Source: Euryodendron excelsum (lineage: Eukaryota; Streptophyta; Magnoliopsida; Ericales; Pentaphylacaceae). Taken from it: DNA of 64,000 nt. The notes under the pieces were generated by a model. It was not told the origin of the DNA. It ran no database searches and saw only the letters and a list, made by a program, of their open reading frames with translations. Each line of letters opens with the position of its first letter. The first letter of the stretch is position 1. The DNA lies in NCBI GenBank assembly GCA_033060915.1, contig CM065387.1, positions 41,813,501 to 41,877,500 of the forward strand, in the 5' to 3' direction. Below, piece by piece: positions 1 to 12,446 of this stretch. The position numbers and the translations under genes were made by a program.

Positions 1-295
1 TGGTGACGCTTGGGCCCTCCTCCGGTGGTTGTTTTTTGCACAATTTGTTTTTTGGTGGCTTAGAATATTATTTTCAATTTTAATATCTATTTTCCAGATT
101 TTTTCATTGGACAGAAAAATTATTCGCTGGCGTGGCTAGTTGCCTGGCTGCGCGTCGCCCATGCACGCTTGGTGGCGCGTGGGCCCTTCTCCAGTGGTTT
201 TTTTTTTACCTAATTTTTTTGTGGTGGCTTAGAGTATTATTTCCGATTTTAATATCTATTTTCCAGCTTTTTTCACTGGACAGAAAAATTATTTT
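1..295. repeat. Tandem duplication, period about 169 bp, in the copia 5' leader
   Basis: Two diverged copies begin at about 1 and 170. They share the GGGCCC...CTCCxGTGG segment, the TTTAATATCTATTTTCCAG segment and the TGGACAGAAAAATTATT segment. The first copy may start left of the window. No coding potential is evident in either frame set. It lies upstream of the copia gag start and does not match the element's 3' LTR. Confidence 0.7.
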
Positions 296-992
296 GGAAA
301 ACAGAAAGAAAATAAAGGCAACAAATAGTTTTTTATGGTCGTGCTCGTGTGCGTTGGGCCGCGTGCCTATTTTTTTGGGCCTCGGGCTTGGTCCTAGGTG
401 GTTCTGGACACTAGATCTAGGGGTTGGAGTCTGGACAATAATTCTTTGAAGATCCATAATATTTTTCTGCACTTTATTTTGATATTTAGTTGTATTTAGA
501 AATTCTAAAAAATTCCAAAAAATTAAGAATTAAGCCATGAAACATGTTAGCATGCTGCTACTCTAATTTTTATTTTATGATTATTAGAGTTGCATTTAAT
601 TCGTGTGTTATGCTATGCCATGTGATAATTGTTAGTTTTAATTCTATAATTTGAATTGTTTGATAGCATAGAAATATTATTGCGATGATATTTATGCTAT
701 AGGTAGTGAATTGAAACTTATCACATGCTTAGCTATATTTGTTTAGTGGGAGGTTGATCGGTTAAAAGCATGATTAGAGTTTTGACTCCTGATAACTAAT
801 TTTTGTGCATTAGTTAAATTAAAATTTGATAATAATCATTAGTGGTGCGAGAGATGATTGGGAGCAAAGCGACCTTTCAATCTCATGACTTTTGAGAGTT
901 GTCTTATTTTTTAATTTAGATTTTATGTAGCAAAAATATGTGTTATGTATTATTCTTACATCCTTGTGCTTTTGTCTCTATTAGAGTTCATC
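296..992 (+). other. Copia 5' untranslated leader, non-coding
   Basis: This AT-rich stretch between the tandem duplication and the gag ATG at 993 holds no recognisable gene. No tRNA-Met primer-binding sequence of the TGGTATCAGAGC type is seen, so the 5' LTR and primer site should be left of the window. The leader would then be at least ~1 kb, long for a copia element. Confidence 0.5.
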
Positions 993-1508
993 ATGGCATC
1001 TAAGAATATAGTGGCTGACATGGTTAAGCGAAAGAAGCTGAATGGTGACAATTATGACATTTGGTATCGTAAGATTCAGTTTGTTCTCAACGAGCAGGGT
1101 TTATTGGCTCACATTGACAGTCTAATGATTGAGCCCGAACATGGTACCACATCTCAGCACCGTAAGAAGTTGGAACACTACCAAACTAGGAAGGCTATAG
1201 ATCAGGATGCGATCTATCTTATGTTGAGCAACATGGAGAATGATCTTATGCTAGAGTTTGAGTCTATCCAGACTTTCTATGAGACTTAGGAGGCTTTAAA
1301 GCTGAAGTACGTGGTAACTTCTCTTGCTAAACTGCCAGGTTGACACTCAAATTTGATTCTTGTCAAAAGAAGCCTAACTACTTCATGAGGCAGCATTTGC
1401 AAGTGATGTCAACCATGATACGCGAGCTTAAGGCAGTAGGATATATTCTTACTGATGAGTAGTATGTGCAATCTGTTATCCACTCTCTACCACAATCATG
1501 GGAGCAAA
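993..1508 (+). pseudogene. Copia gag, N-terminal part (broken, split by insertion)
   Basis: The copia gag begins at the ATG at 993, not at the in-frame ATG at 945; the protein signature (a MASKN start, then LNGDNYDIWYRK) begins there. The LNGxNYxxWxxK pattern is the standard N-terminal gag motif of plant copia elements. The open frame stops at a TAG at 1287-1289, with a further in-frame TAG near 1459, but gag-like sequence continues to 1508. There the 3,564-bp LTR interrupts it within a WEQM motif that resumes at 5073. In intact elements this gag forms the virus-like particle shell; this copy cannot. Confidence 0.85.
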
Positions 1509-2210
1509 TGTGATATCCCAAACTTCTATTTAATTATATTAATGATAATTTCTAGGGTATGTAATATTTAATGTTAATTATTTATTCTTTTGGGTAAAAA
1601 ACGACTAATGAGAAGTTGTGTTGTAACTTAAGCCTATAGGGTGAGACACATGAGATTATTTCCCATGTGTATCATCTTATATACACAAACCCACACACCC
1701 ATACACACACACACACACCCAACCGATTGGGAGAAGAAGAAAGGGAGAAGAGGAGAAAGAAAGAGGAGGGAGGAGATTGAAGGAAGAGAGAGAACTTGGA
1801 GAGCCTCCACCCAAGATAAGAGAAGCCATTGGAGGCTTGAGCAAGCTTGAAGAGAGGTAAGCTCCATTTCTTTTTACAAATTGTATATGTATATGCATGT
1901 ATCTTGATAGGTTGTGATATTAGGTTATTCTAGGGGACTCATTTGAGTCTCAAATAGATTGAATCTTGAGCATTGTAAACCCCATTGTAGGATTTGAGAG
2001 TTTGGGATTGAAATCTTCAATTTATACAAGTTAGGGCTTGGGTTTCTAAAACCTTAGATCACTTTGATTTGATTGTTCTTTCTTTCCTATTTTGAGTTAT
2101 TATCAACCTTGTGGGCTAATCTTTAAGCCTTAAGAGTGTTAAGAAGGTTTGGTTGTATTTGGAGGGGATTTAGGAGAGTTTTGGGTTGAGAATCATTGCT
2201 GCGTAGAAGG

Positions 2211-2425
2211 GGGCGTTCGAACGCCCGACAGGGTCGTTCGAACGGCCCGAAAGCAGAGTTTTCCATTTGGCCTAGCGTTTGAATGGCCCTTCTGGGTGTT
2301 CGAACGGCCCGAGAGGCTGTTTTTCCATTTTTACCTAGGGTTCGAACGACCATTTTGGGTGTTCAAACAGCTAGGTTATTTTGGCCTGGTGTTCGAATGG
2401 CCCGGTTGGGCGTTCGAATCGTTTG
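2211..2425. repeat. Cluster of GTTCGAAC-type palindromes inside the large solo LTR
   Basis: About eight copies of a TTCGAA core, several flanked as CGTTCGAACG or GTTCGAACGGCC, lie within 215 bp. The first, at 2211-2226, is a perfect 16-bp palindrome. Copies with changes such as GTTCGAATGG and GTTCAAACAG look like C-to-T (or G-to-A) decay of CpG sites. No coding frame explains the pattern. Confidence 0.8.
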
Positions 2426-3419
2426 CTAGTTTCGGCACTATTTGGTAAAATGGGCATAACTTTCTCTACAAAACTTGTATTGATACATCGTTTGAAGCAT
2501 TAGAAACTAGACTCATAGACCTTTTTAGCCATATAAAGTTTGTTCTTTAATTCCTTATAGATTGAGAGTTATGGAGGTCTAAAGTTGACCCAAAATCCAT
2601 GCCAACAACATTATTTTTCAAAATTTTAGTCCATCTTCTGTGAGGCATAACTTCTTCACCCGAAATGTGTTTTTGGCCCATGAACTATCAAAATAAAGGC
2701 CTTTAAGCCTATTTTCAAATGGAACTAGCCTTGGGTGTGAACTCATCTTGGAGAGGTGGTTGGGACTCGATGAAGGAGTCGACATTCCAACTTTTATGTT
2801 CAAACCTCAACTTCATGTTCTTATTTTACATCGGGGCCTTGTCCTAGAGTTTAGCCTCGCTCTCCCATTGTGAGAATGAGGTGTTGTTGAGTCGGGGTTG
2901 AGGGCTTTATGTGCTTAGTCTTGACTTCTGTGTTATTGCTTTGCCTTGGAGTCTTCTATTGATGTTTCTATACTTCTATATGAATTATATGTAGGAACAC
3001 CTCGTTTACCGTCCGTTCAACCGGAGAGAGGTGAGTAACGATATGCCATGAGTAAAATTCTATTATTTTTCCAATGTTTTAAGCTCGCTTCTATATCATG
3101 AATGTTTTTCATGTGTTCAATGCATCAATGATTACGTTCAAGTATAAATGTCATGCTTTGGATTACATACAAACCTTATCTATGATATGAATTACAATCT
3201 ACGGACTAGAATGTTCACATAAAGTAGATGTAAGATTCCTAACGTACGACTCTAACTCAAGGTCTTTTCGTGGCGAGACTTTAATCTAGCCCGATAGTCC
3301 TGGGATGGGGGACGTGAAATAAACCATCGTTATGTAAAGTCTTTCGGGGCAAGACCCTAAACTAGCAACGATGGTCCTACGGTAGGGGACACAAAATAAT
3401 TTATCGCCATGTTGGGAGA

Positions 3420-4063
3420 CGTCACTTGGCTTAAAAGTCTAGATGTGACCTTTATGATTACTATAACTGAGCATAGCTCTTATGATTGACTTTAAAAGCC
3501 TAGGTGTGACCTTTACGGTTACTATAACTGAGCCTAGTTCTTATGATTGGGCCTAAAGCACTCTACGTGCTAATGACTGAGCGTAGCTCTTAATGACTAA
3601 GCCTTGTCTCACGATTGAGCCCTGTTCTCATGATTGGCTTAAAGCACTCTATGTTACTAATAACTGAGCGTAGCTCTTAATGATTGAGCCTAGCTCTCAT
3701 GGATGGCCTAAAGAGCCTATGCGTGACCTTCATGGTTACTAGGTTGGCCTAAAGAGCCTTATGCGTGACCCTTGTGGTTGCTATGATGTCCAATACCAGA
3801 AAGACCTTTTAAGTGGGGTGAAGTAAGGGATATGTTGGCCTAATGAGCCCTATGGTGACCTTTATGGTTACTGATGCAGAGCCTAGCTCTGATATTGGCC
3901 TAAAGAGCCCTATGGTGACCTTTATGGTTACTGATGCAGTGACCTTTATGGTTACTGATGCGGAGCCTAGCTCTGATGTTGGCCTAAAGAGCCCTATGGT
4001 GACCTTTATGGTTACTAATGTGGTGACCTTTATGGTTACTGATGCAGAGTCTAGCTCTGATGT
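3420..4063. repeat. Degenerate short tandem repeats in the large solo LTR
   Basis: Repeated blocks built on GAGCCTAGCTCT, TTGGCCTAAAGAGCC and TATGGTGACCTTTATGGTTAC recur many times. They are sharpest at 3840-4063, where the last block is tandemly duplicated. A short open frame across 3843-4073 is a by-product of the repeat, since its translation is itself repetitive. Confidence 0.75.
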
Positions 4064-5072
4064 AAAGATATGACACTCTTATGTACTAGAACGAAAAATA
4101 TGATTTATTCAAATGCTTCACGACAAGTTGCGTATGTTTTCACAAGTATTAATGTCACAATATATCTCTCCTTTCTACGATATTATGATATGCCTCACTG
4201 TACCATGCCATTGTATACTTATGCCAAGCCACATTATGCCATACACGACCATGTTACAATTTACATCTCCCGCCTATGATACTATATTCAAATGATATAA
4301 CGTCTCAATATGATGCTTATGCTCTCATATCTACGCTTTATATGATTCCAAGAGTAATGATATAAGTGTTTCTAAGGTTATACGACGAGCTAAGATGTAC
4401 ACTCACAAGTTATGATATATTATGCTAATGAGAAGCTATATCACACTTTACTAGTTCAAGCTACGATGTGACTGCCGCTCTTCTTCAACATCATATTTTA
4501 GAAATGATGAAATGTTTTACTACAAAAGCCTATGCTCCAGGTGTCTTTAAGATTATACTTATATGTTTCTAAGTTCGTGCCAATTATGCATAAATGTACC
4601 TCTATTGTCATGTACATTAAATATAAATGTAATCTATGGTATTTTATGCTCATGCATTATTGTTATTCACTAAGCATTAGCTTACGTTTTCTCAAATGAT
4701 TTTCAGGTAGCCAATTCGGGAGACCTTAAAATGAGGCCATATGTGTATTTTGAGCTACGACCCACGGACCCATGTTTTGTAATATGTTTGAGGGATAGAC
4801 CCCAATGTTTTGTAATGGTATAAATGTTATAACTGTAGTGAGCCTTGATTAGGCTCATATGTATGTTATGATTTGGACTAGGCACAGCTCTGCTATGTAT
4901 GACACAGATTATGATTTCAAGTTATTAAAAGTTCTATTTTTCGCAATTATGCATTATTTTAAATGATTATGCATAGGAGATCAACCAGTTTATGTAATGT
5001 GGCCTTGGGTAGCCTTGCTACTGGCTGGTCATGTACCCTAAATCTGTATAGGCCGGGTTATGGGACGTGACA

Positions 5073-5410
5073 GCAAATGAAGTGGAATATGACTCATAAT
5101 GATAATGTGAGGACATTTAAAGATATCTTCCGCCATCTGGAGTTGGAAGCTCAGCGCCTAGAGGCTGCTAAGACTGACGGTGGTATTGCTTATGTTGCTG
5201 AGACTAGCTCGCGCTGAACCTCTAGGTTCAAGCGCAAGAAAGGTGGTGGTGCTGCTAATGCTGGTAAGAAATGTTTTGATGTTGGGTCCAGTGAGACTAA
5301 GTCTGCCAAGCATAGAAAGAGAGGCAAGAGAGGTGGTAAGAAAGATAAGGTCAAGATGAAGTGCTATAACTATCAGCAGCTGGGACACTTCGCTTGTGAG
5401 GGTACGGAGC
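5073..5410 (+). pseudogene. Copia gag, C-terminal part with degenerate zinc knuckle
   Basis: This resumes the gag frame after the GCAAA duplication. It has a Lys/Arg-rich stretch (5221-5355) and then a nucleic-acid-binding knuckle at about 5359-5405 reading CYNYQQLGHFAC. The copia CCHC consensus is CxxCxxxxHxxxxC, and here the second Cys is Tyr. An in-frame TGA at 5216-5218 breaks the frame. The zinc knuckle binds element RNA in intact relatives. Confidence 0.75.
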
Positions 5411-7233
5411 TGAAGAAGGTACTCCCTATTTATGTTTCTCGCATTGACTATTTTATGACAAGTCAAGTTTTGATTGCTCATTCTCCTCAATTGTGGGTTG
5501 TAGACTCAGGAGCAACCAACTATATATCAAGGAGTAGATTTGGATACGTGGAGTATTACTGCGTACCAGTCGGTAGCAGAAAAATATACATGGGGAATGA
5601 GTCTAGTCTGGATGTCATTGGGATTGGCACCTATCGGCTAGATTTGAAGGGTGGTCACACTCTTGACCTTCATGACATACTTTATGCACTAGGGATATGG
5701 CGGAATCTACTTTCATTACTAGTTTGCTTAGTCTCGGTTATCGTTTCTATTTTGAGACTCAATCTATATGCATTTATCATGGGTCTGTCTACTATGTTTT
5801 TGGATATTTGTTGAATGGTTTTATATTTCTGGATGTTAATATTTCTAGAATGGATGATGCTTTAGAATCTACAGTTTCATTTAATACTTCTGTACATGAT
5901 TCTCCTATTGATTCTGTGAGATGACATTCCAGACTAGGACATATTAGATAGGACATAATGGCCATGCTAGCTAGAGAGGGTCTTTTGGATTCACTCGCTA
6001 AGGTCGACTTGCCAGTTTGTGAGAGTTGCTTTCAAGAAAAGACAACAAAAAAATCTTTTGGCAAGGCTCAAAAGGCATCTTTTCCATTACAACTTATTCA
6101 CTCAGATATTTGTGGTCTTATGAATGTGAGGGCAAGACATGGTGCACCTTATTTTATCACATTTATAGATGACTACACACATTTTGGTCATGTCTATCTG
6201 CTCTCACATAGGTCAGAAGCATTAGATTATTTTAAACGCTATGTTCTTGAGGTAGAAAATCAGTTAGACAGGAGTATTAAGGCTTTAAGGACTGATCGTG
6301 GCCGTGAGTATCTATTTGAGTTGTTTCGAGAGCTCTGTTAGGGTAAAGGTATACTTAGACAATTAACTATTCTAGGTGCTCCGTAACAAAATGGTGTAGT
6401 AGAGATATGAAACTGCTCTTCGTTAGACATGGTTAGGTCAATGATGGCACAGGCTAATCTTTTCATATCTTATTGGGGGGATGCCTTGTTGACTATAGCC
6501 TACATTCTTAATCGTGTGCCGTCTAAATTTGTCCCATCTACCCCTTATGCGTAATGGACGGGCAAGAAGCCTGACCTAAGTCATTTGAGACTGTGGGGTT
6601 CAACAGCCTATATACACAATGCTTCTCATAAGTATGGAAAGTTAAGACCTAAAGGGAAGAAGTTTATCTTTGTATACTATTCCGAGCACTCAAAGGAATA
6701 TGTGTTCATTGAAGAGCAGCCATATGGGAGTGTGACTAAAACGGAGTCACAGTATGCCAATTTTCTGGAGGATGTTGTCCCTAGCTGGGGGAAGGTGTCT
6801 AGAGACGTGGATCTCTATGAGATGGAGGATATTCAGGAGCGCACCAGGTGGACTACTTGAGATTGGGCGAGAAATTCCTCAACCTTTTAGGGACAGTGGG
6901 AGTAATACACCAACTGATCTGTTAGTTGATGAGCATTCTCAGGACACTCCATTATGTTGGAGCATACGTGGGACTGTCCCTTGTCGTCATTATAAGATTG
7001 AGAGGGAAGCTTTCATGATAACTTCACACGATGATATTGAGCCTAGGACAGTTAAAGAGGCTATCTCATCACCTGTTAGAGAGAAATGGATTGTTGCTAT
7101 GGACAAGGAGATGGATTCTGTGAGAGTTAATCAAGTCTAGGACTTGGTTGAACTCCTGTTTGAACGTAAGGCCATTGGGAATAAGTGGATTCTTAAAGTC
7201 AAATGTAAGACGAATGATTCTATTGAAAGTTAC
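5411..7233 (+). pseudogene. Copia protease, integrase and start of reverse transcriptase (broken)
   Basis: An aspartic protease is marked by WVVDSGATNYIS at about 5495-5530, with DSGA as the retropepsin active site. A pre-integrase HSRLGH motif lies at about 5925-5945, then Cys residues in a CxxC context near 6015-6030. The integrase core follows with HSDICG (about 6100) and TDRGREY (about 6290). Reverse transcriptase begins around 7080 (EKWIVAMDKEM) and is cut at 7233 by the second insertion. Stops interrupt the frame at several points, including 6339-6341 and 6384-6386, and several sit where the family has Gln or Trp. It is non-functional. Confidence 0.85.
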
Positions 7234-8849
7234 TGATTACACCCTAAAAGTGTAATCATAGGCTCTTAATCCACACTTTGTTAGATTTATATTAGTGTTA
7301 ATTTCCTTATTTTAGTTAGATATTTGTTTGATTATGTTTTGTGTGTGCTTTGTAGGTTATACAAGTTAATAAAGGCAAAAAGAAAGCAAGAATAATCAAA
7401 GCGGGTTCAAGGCGAATAATTTGTTCATGAAAATTCAGACCCGTCTCGGTATTTGGGCCATATCTTTTTACTCCAATGTCCAATTGAGCTGATTTTTGTG
7501 CCATTGGAAAGAAGACTTCAAGAGCTACAATTTGTCCTCTAATGTGCATCGGCTGAATCGGCCTCTAAAGTGGTCAAAATCAAGCTTTAAGGTGGAGGGA
7601 TGAATAGTAACCGATCGATTGGCTTGGCAAACTTCAGAGAGGGTGATTTACCGATCGATCGGGTGAACAGTAACCCCGATCAATCGGTCACTATTCACCG
7701 ATCGATCGGCCGATCGATCGGTGAACAGTACCCGTGAACAGTAAAAACAGTTTTTTTTCCGATCGAACGCTCCAATTGCCGTTCGATCGGCCGATCGATC
7801 GGTGAACAGTGCCGATCGATCGGTCGATATAGATCTGGAGCTTAAAAGCTTTGTTGTCCGAAAAAATGGAGGAGAGGAAGATTTTTTGGGATTGTAGCAG
7901 CCAAGGAAGTGGTGTGAAAAGCTCCTCCAAGGTTGGTTTTTTATGTTTTTGTGTATTTTAGCTTAGATTTATGTTTGTAATGTTAATGTAGGAGTAGAAA
8001 TTGTAACTTTATTACATTGTAATTTATTTTTCTTCACTTTCTTGCCATTTTCTCTCACTTTCTTAGCAACCAAACACTAGTTTTACTTAGTTTAATGTTA
8101 GATTTACCTTCATTTATGCTCTTTATTATGAATTTTAGTAGCTAAACATCTCTTGGGTGTGATTGTGAAAATCCACCAAGGATCTTTAAGTATTTTAATG
8201 GGGATTTATGAACTTCAAAGTTTTATTCCTAGATTTCAATTGTTCTATTCGGTTGAGTGTTAGATTTATTTGAAAACTTAGATTCATAACTCATTTGGTA
8301 ATATTTATGCACAATTCAACAATTGGTATAAATCTTGCACATTTCTAGGTTTGTTTCTAAGGTTCTATTAATTGGTTTAATTTCTACACTCAACTAAATA
8401 TGAACTCAAGGTTTTATGGTCAAAATATTCCGAATCAAGAATCTACGGTGTGATTCTTGATTTGAGTTATAAAAATCCTCTATTGAAATTCTTGTTGAAA
8501 ATTGGTGGATTGAATCAATCATATCCAAGCTTTCCATTTTAATTGCTTTACATTTAAATCAATTGCCTAGTTAATTGCTTTAATTTTCATTGCACTAGTT
8601 TAGTAAATCAAAACCCCATCAAAAACCTAAAGATTTTCGGTCATTTTATTTTTCCTTTTATTTTAGATTCAATTCCCCACATAATTGCAATTCGATCCTA
8701 GGCTAGGTTAGTGTGAGTTGAGTGCTAGAGCCTATATTTGGCTAGGTCCCTTGGGAGAGAACGATACCGGATTACCGGTTTATACTTCATCGCAACCCCC
8801 GTACTCTTGCGGGGTACTAACTCCATTTTGCAGTTTTCGGAGCGAGTCA
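7234..8849 (+). mobile_element. Athila-like solo LTR (1,616 bp) inserted in copia reverse transcriptase
   Basis: It starts TGATTACACCC and ends GAGTCA, with 5-bp target duplications GTTAC at 7229-7233 and 8850-8854. Excision restores the RT reading into an LVAKGYTQ motif. The start (TGATTxCACxCTAAAAGTGTAATC), the purine-rich GGGAGA-ACGATA stretch near the end and the terminal GAGTCA parallel the LTRs of the full element at 10869-22978. The two are sister families, not copies. No internal region remains. Confidence 0.85.
7605..7830. repeat. Array of CCGATCGATCGG palindromes in the Athila-like solo LTR
   Basis: The CGATCGATCGG core recurs at least six times, interleaved with GTGAACAGTA spacers. 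Positions 7694-7725 form a perfect 32-bp palindrome whose half is TTCACCGATCGATCGG; allowing one mismatched pair the symmetry extends about four bases further on each side. It could form a long hairpin or cruciform. It does not encode protein. Confidence 0.85.
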
Positions 8850-10188
8850 GTTACAATGCATGTTTAGTCGCAAAGGGATACACTCAGCGAGAGAGTATTG
8901 ACTACGAGGAGACTTTCCCCCCGGTAGTTAGATTTGATTCCATTTGCCTTATGCTAGCCATTGTAGCTCATTTGGATTTAGAACTATACTAGATGGACGT
9001 TAAGACTGCATTTTTCAATGGTAAGCTGGATGAGAAATTCTACATAGATAAGCCTGAGGGTTATGTATTTACTGGCCAAGAGTGCAAAGTCTGCAAAGTC
9101 TGTAGATCTGTCTATGCCCCGAAGCAATCATCCAGGCAATGGTACTTAAAATTTCGTTGTGCCATTACTTTTAATGGGTTCACGATGATCGAGGAGGACC
9201 ATTATGTGTACGTTAAATAGTCCAAGGGCAGTTTCATTATATTGTCACTTTATGTGGATGATATTTTACTGACTAGTAATGATATGGAGTTGGTTGTTTT
9301 CACTAGAGGGTGGTAATCATCCACTTTTGAGATGAATGACACGGGTGAGGTAAGTTTTGTATTAGGAGTAAAGATCCTAAGAGATCACTCCAAGTGACTT
9401 CTTGGTTTGTCTTAAGAGACTTACATTCAAAAGGTCTTTGAGTGATTCAAAATACAAGACTGCAAACCTATTGATACTCCTGTAGTGAAAGGTGAGAGCC
9501 TAATCCTTGATATGAAACCTAAGACTCTAGAAGAGAAAGAACAGATGTCCCAAGTACCATATTCTTGTACTCGGCTTGATATTGCTATGTTGTTGGGTTA
9601 GTGAGTCATTACCAATCGAACCCAGGACCTGCTCATTAGAAAGCAGTCAAGAGGATACTTATGTATCTGAAAGGGATTGCATATTTCATACTACATTATC
9701 AGCATTTGGATATGCGTTTAGTCGACTACAGTGATGCTGATTGAGGTAGCGACCTTAATGAGCGAAAGTCCACATTGGGATATGCCTTCTTGCTTAATGG
9801 TGGGGCCATTTCATGAAGCAGCAAGAAGCAGTCCTGTATTGCCTTGTCCACTATGAAGGCAAAGTTTATGGCGTGCTTATCTGCCCTACAGGAGGCTGTT
9901 TGGTTGAAGAGGTTTTTTGAACATTTGGATATCGTCACATTTCCTATTGAGACTGTGACTATTCATTATAATAGCACGGCAGCATTGGCCTATGCTAAGG
10001 ATCCTAAGTATCACGGCAGGATGAAGCACATTGATATGAGATATCATTTTATTAGAGACATGGTGGCACAAAGGGCGGTGATCCTGACTCACATCCTTAC
10101 GAGTTGCATGTTAGCAGACCTTATGACAAGGCCCATTGGTAGAGAAGCTTTTGTCACTCATATTAGGACACTTGGACTGCGTAGGTAG
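8850..10188 (+). pseudogene. Copia reverse transcriptase and RNase H (broken)
   Basis: This continues from the interrupted [10 protein letters not shown] at about 8863-8890, MDVKTAFFNG at 8992-9020, and the catalytic YVDD at about 9250-9262. RNase H follows with DYSDAD near 9725, and a C-terminal region with KAKFMACL and HIDMRYHFIRD. The frame ends at a TAG at 10186-10188. Internal stops include TAG at 8990-8992 just before MDVKTAF and TGA codons in the RNase H part, two of them at family tryptophan positions. The pattern suggests decay by cytosine deamination. Confidence 0.85.
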
Positions 10189-10868
10189 TGATGATGTGTA
10201 GTTTGTTATCAGTTAATCATTTTGTACCTTTTGAATGTTTGGATATTTTATGTTATGATGCATAATTTAGTTCAGTAACTATCATATAGTTCTGTTTATT
10301 GTATAACACATATAAGATTGAGAGTATGTTAGCAGGTTGATAGGCTCTCTCACACGAGCTATCACTTTTGGTGCTTTTGAGAACAAACAAAGTTAAGACG
10401 CTATAAGCTATTGCGTTGCCCTATTTTTAGATAGGATGAGATCTAATTGTCAAAGATTGATGGTGGTTATTTCCCGGTATCCACCATAACCTATTTAAAA
10501 GCCAGATACGAGTTTTACATTTTGTTACCTTATTAGACAGCGAGCAAATGAGAAACACAAGTTAGGCACTTGTTTAGTGACTAGACTAAGATATATACAG
10601 TGATGATAGTCTGACATAGGTTCCTCGAGGGAACTATCCACTGTAACATGTATTCATACTACATGTGCTAAGGGACCAAACTTAAGGAGGTGAATGAGTC
10701 CCCAGTCTCTTCACCGTGTGAGCCCTCACCGATTAATAGTGATCATATGTTATTGAACCCTTATTATGACTTTTGACTATGCCATGAGATGAAAGGGTTA
10801 ATGCAACCACTTTAGCATGAAACCTTATGGTCATGATTAATTCGGCCTTCCAGACATCGCTGGGAAAG
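10189..10868 (+). other. Copia 3' non-coding region, part 1
   Basis: Between the RNase H stop and the Athila-like insertion there is no open frame of note. The sequence runs directly on at 22984 once the insertion is removed, so the complete copia 3' non-coding region is about 1.08 kb before the candidate 3' LTR at 23379. Confidence 0.6.
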
Positions 10869-12423
10869 TGATTCCACTCTAAAAGTATAATCTTTGTCCC
10901 CTAACTAAGTGTTTGATAGCCTCTATATGGGTATTAGTATAGATTTTTAGCAATAAACTGATCTAAAGTGTTTTTTTATATGTATTGTAGGTTTTTGGTG
11001 ATAAAATGGTGGAAATAAAAGCTTAAAGAGAAGAAGACCGTCCGGACAGACCGTTCGGACGGTTATACCGTTCGAACGGTGAGTTCGGACGGATAAATTA
11101 CCGTTCAGACGCCTATACCGTTCGGACGCACCGTTCAGACAGGCGAATTACCGTTCGGACGGTGCGATGGATATTAGAGTTTCAGAGTCTATATTTCCAG
11201 TCCAAAGCCGTTCCAGAGGCATTATTTTCCGTCCAAAAAGCCGTTCTAGAGTCGTCTTTTTCCGTTCGAAGAAATACAAAGCCGAGTTTCCTCGTCCGAA
11301 GACCGTCCAAACGGTTATGGCACCGTTTGGACGGTGCGTCCGGACGCATATCGGACGTACTTTGGACGCACTTAGGATGGTGAGCGCAAATTTGCCCTAC
11401 AACCCAGCAGTCGAAGAAAAAACAGGGATATATCAGATTTTAGGTCTTTTGCTGCGGGTAGAGAAGGAGAATAGGGGAAAATGATGTATTTTGCTTAGAT
11501 TTACTTTACTTTGTTGTATTTAGGGTTTTGGAAAGTATTTAGATAGATTTCTTGGGTTGATTTAGTGTAATCTTTCACATTGTCCACATTTCAATATATA
11601 TTTACTTTTGATTTAAAGTCAAGATGTTGTCTCTACACCTTGGAAAACTCTCAACTATGGATTCTTCAAGCTAAACTCATTGTTTGGGAGCAAATGTGAA
11701 GATCTACCAAGGAATGCATGGAAAATGAAAGGGGAGTTCTTGAATCTTATTGAATATCTATTTTACTTATTTTTCTCTAATTATGTTGGAATTAATTGTT
11801 GTAGAACTCTTAGATCTATAATCATAGTTAATAACAGGTGATTTATTTCTAAAGAACCCATAAATTGTGATAAAAATTAATTCCAAAATAATTAGAGATC
11901 CCTAAAATTTCAAAGCTAAACTTTCCAAATCAAGGGCCTTTGGACGGTTCTTGATTTGAGTTAACCAAAACTCCTCCTTTCATATTCCATGCTAGAATTG
12001 GTAGATTGGAACATTTGAACCCAAACCCCCTTTTTAACCAAGTTAAATCTTTACTTGTGCTCATTTGGAATTCTGGTTAAATTAAGAGTTAATTTAACTA
12101 TAAGTGTAGTTGTTGTAGTAGAATGTTCATAATTGTCAAGTTACTTTAGCTAGAATCAAGTTGTAGGTTTCAATTTCAATTCAATTGCTTGCCTAGTTGC
12201 TAGTAAATCAAACTCTCAAACATCAAAAGATTTTCGGTGAAATTTTAGCTAACATATCAATCGATTTCACTCTTGGTTTGCGATTGCAATTTGAATACAT
12301 TTCTAAACTTTACTCGTTCCTATTGCTAAATTAGCACAGGTCTCATGGGAGAACACGATAGTGGGAATACCCCACTTAAATTACAAGCACCTCCATCGCG
12401 GTGAGCGTGGAAGGGTCGAGTCA
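10869..12423 (+). repeat. 5' LTR of the Athila-like element
   Basis: 1,555 bp, TGATTCCAC...TCGAGTCA. It matches the 3' LTR along its whole length, apart from scattered substitutions and about 50 extra bases in the palindrome array around 11055-11110. A short open frame at 11162-11484 falls in the array and is not considered coding. Confidence 0.95.
11035..11360. repeat. CCGTTCGGACGG-type palindrome array in the 5' LTR
   Basis: More than ten near-copies of ACCGTTCGGACGGT or its relatives (ACCGTTCGAACGGT, ACCGTCCAAACGGT, CACCGTTTGGACGGTG) occur in ~325 bp. Several are perfect or near-perfect inverted repeats centred on TTCGAA or TCCGGA-like cores. The 3' LTR holds the same array with one block missing. 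Confidence 0.8.
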
Positions 12424-12428
12424 AGTTT

Positions 12429-12446
12429 TGGCGCTGTTGCCGGGGA
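12429..12446 (+). other. Primer-binding site complementary to tRNA-Asp
   Basis: TGGCGCTGTTGCCGGGGA begins five bases after the 5' LTR. It is complementary, with one change, to the 3' end of plant tRNA-Asp (CCCCGGCAACGGCGCCA). This site primes minus-strand DNA synthesis and is diagnostic of the Athila/Tat lineage. Confidence 0.9.

Larger units (their letters stand above)
1509..5072 (+). mobile_element. Large solo LTR (3,564 bp) inserted in copia gag, probably Ty3/gypsy
   Basis: The ends are TGTGATATCCC and GGGACGTGACA, an imperfect inverted repeat with canonical TG...CA termini. Exact 5-bp target duplications GCAAA flank it at 1504-1508 and 5073-5077. Taking it out restores the gag reading across the junction. 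There is no coding domain, primer site or polypurine tract, so it is a single LTR left by LTR-LTR recombination, or a very short non-autonomous element. A TATA-like TTATATACAC at 1677-1686 followed by a CA-rich and purine-rich leader suggests + strand transcription with a short U3 and very long downstream part. Long LTRs with these ends are typical of some plant gypsy (Tekay/Del-type) elements; that family assignment is inference. Confidence 0.85.

Noticed and set aside
3843..4073. 76-codon repetitive ORF
   Set aside because: Translation of a tandem DNA repeat inside an LTR.
5158..5490. 110-codon minus-strand ORF opposite copia gag
   Set aside because: Shadow of gag and protease coding on the + strand.
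11162..11484. Overlapping ORFs in the Athila-like 5' LTR
   Set aside because: They fall across the palindrome array and are not preserved in the 3' LTR.
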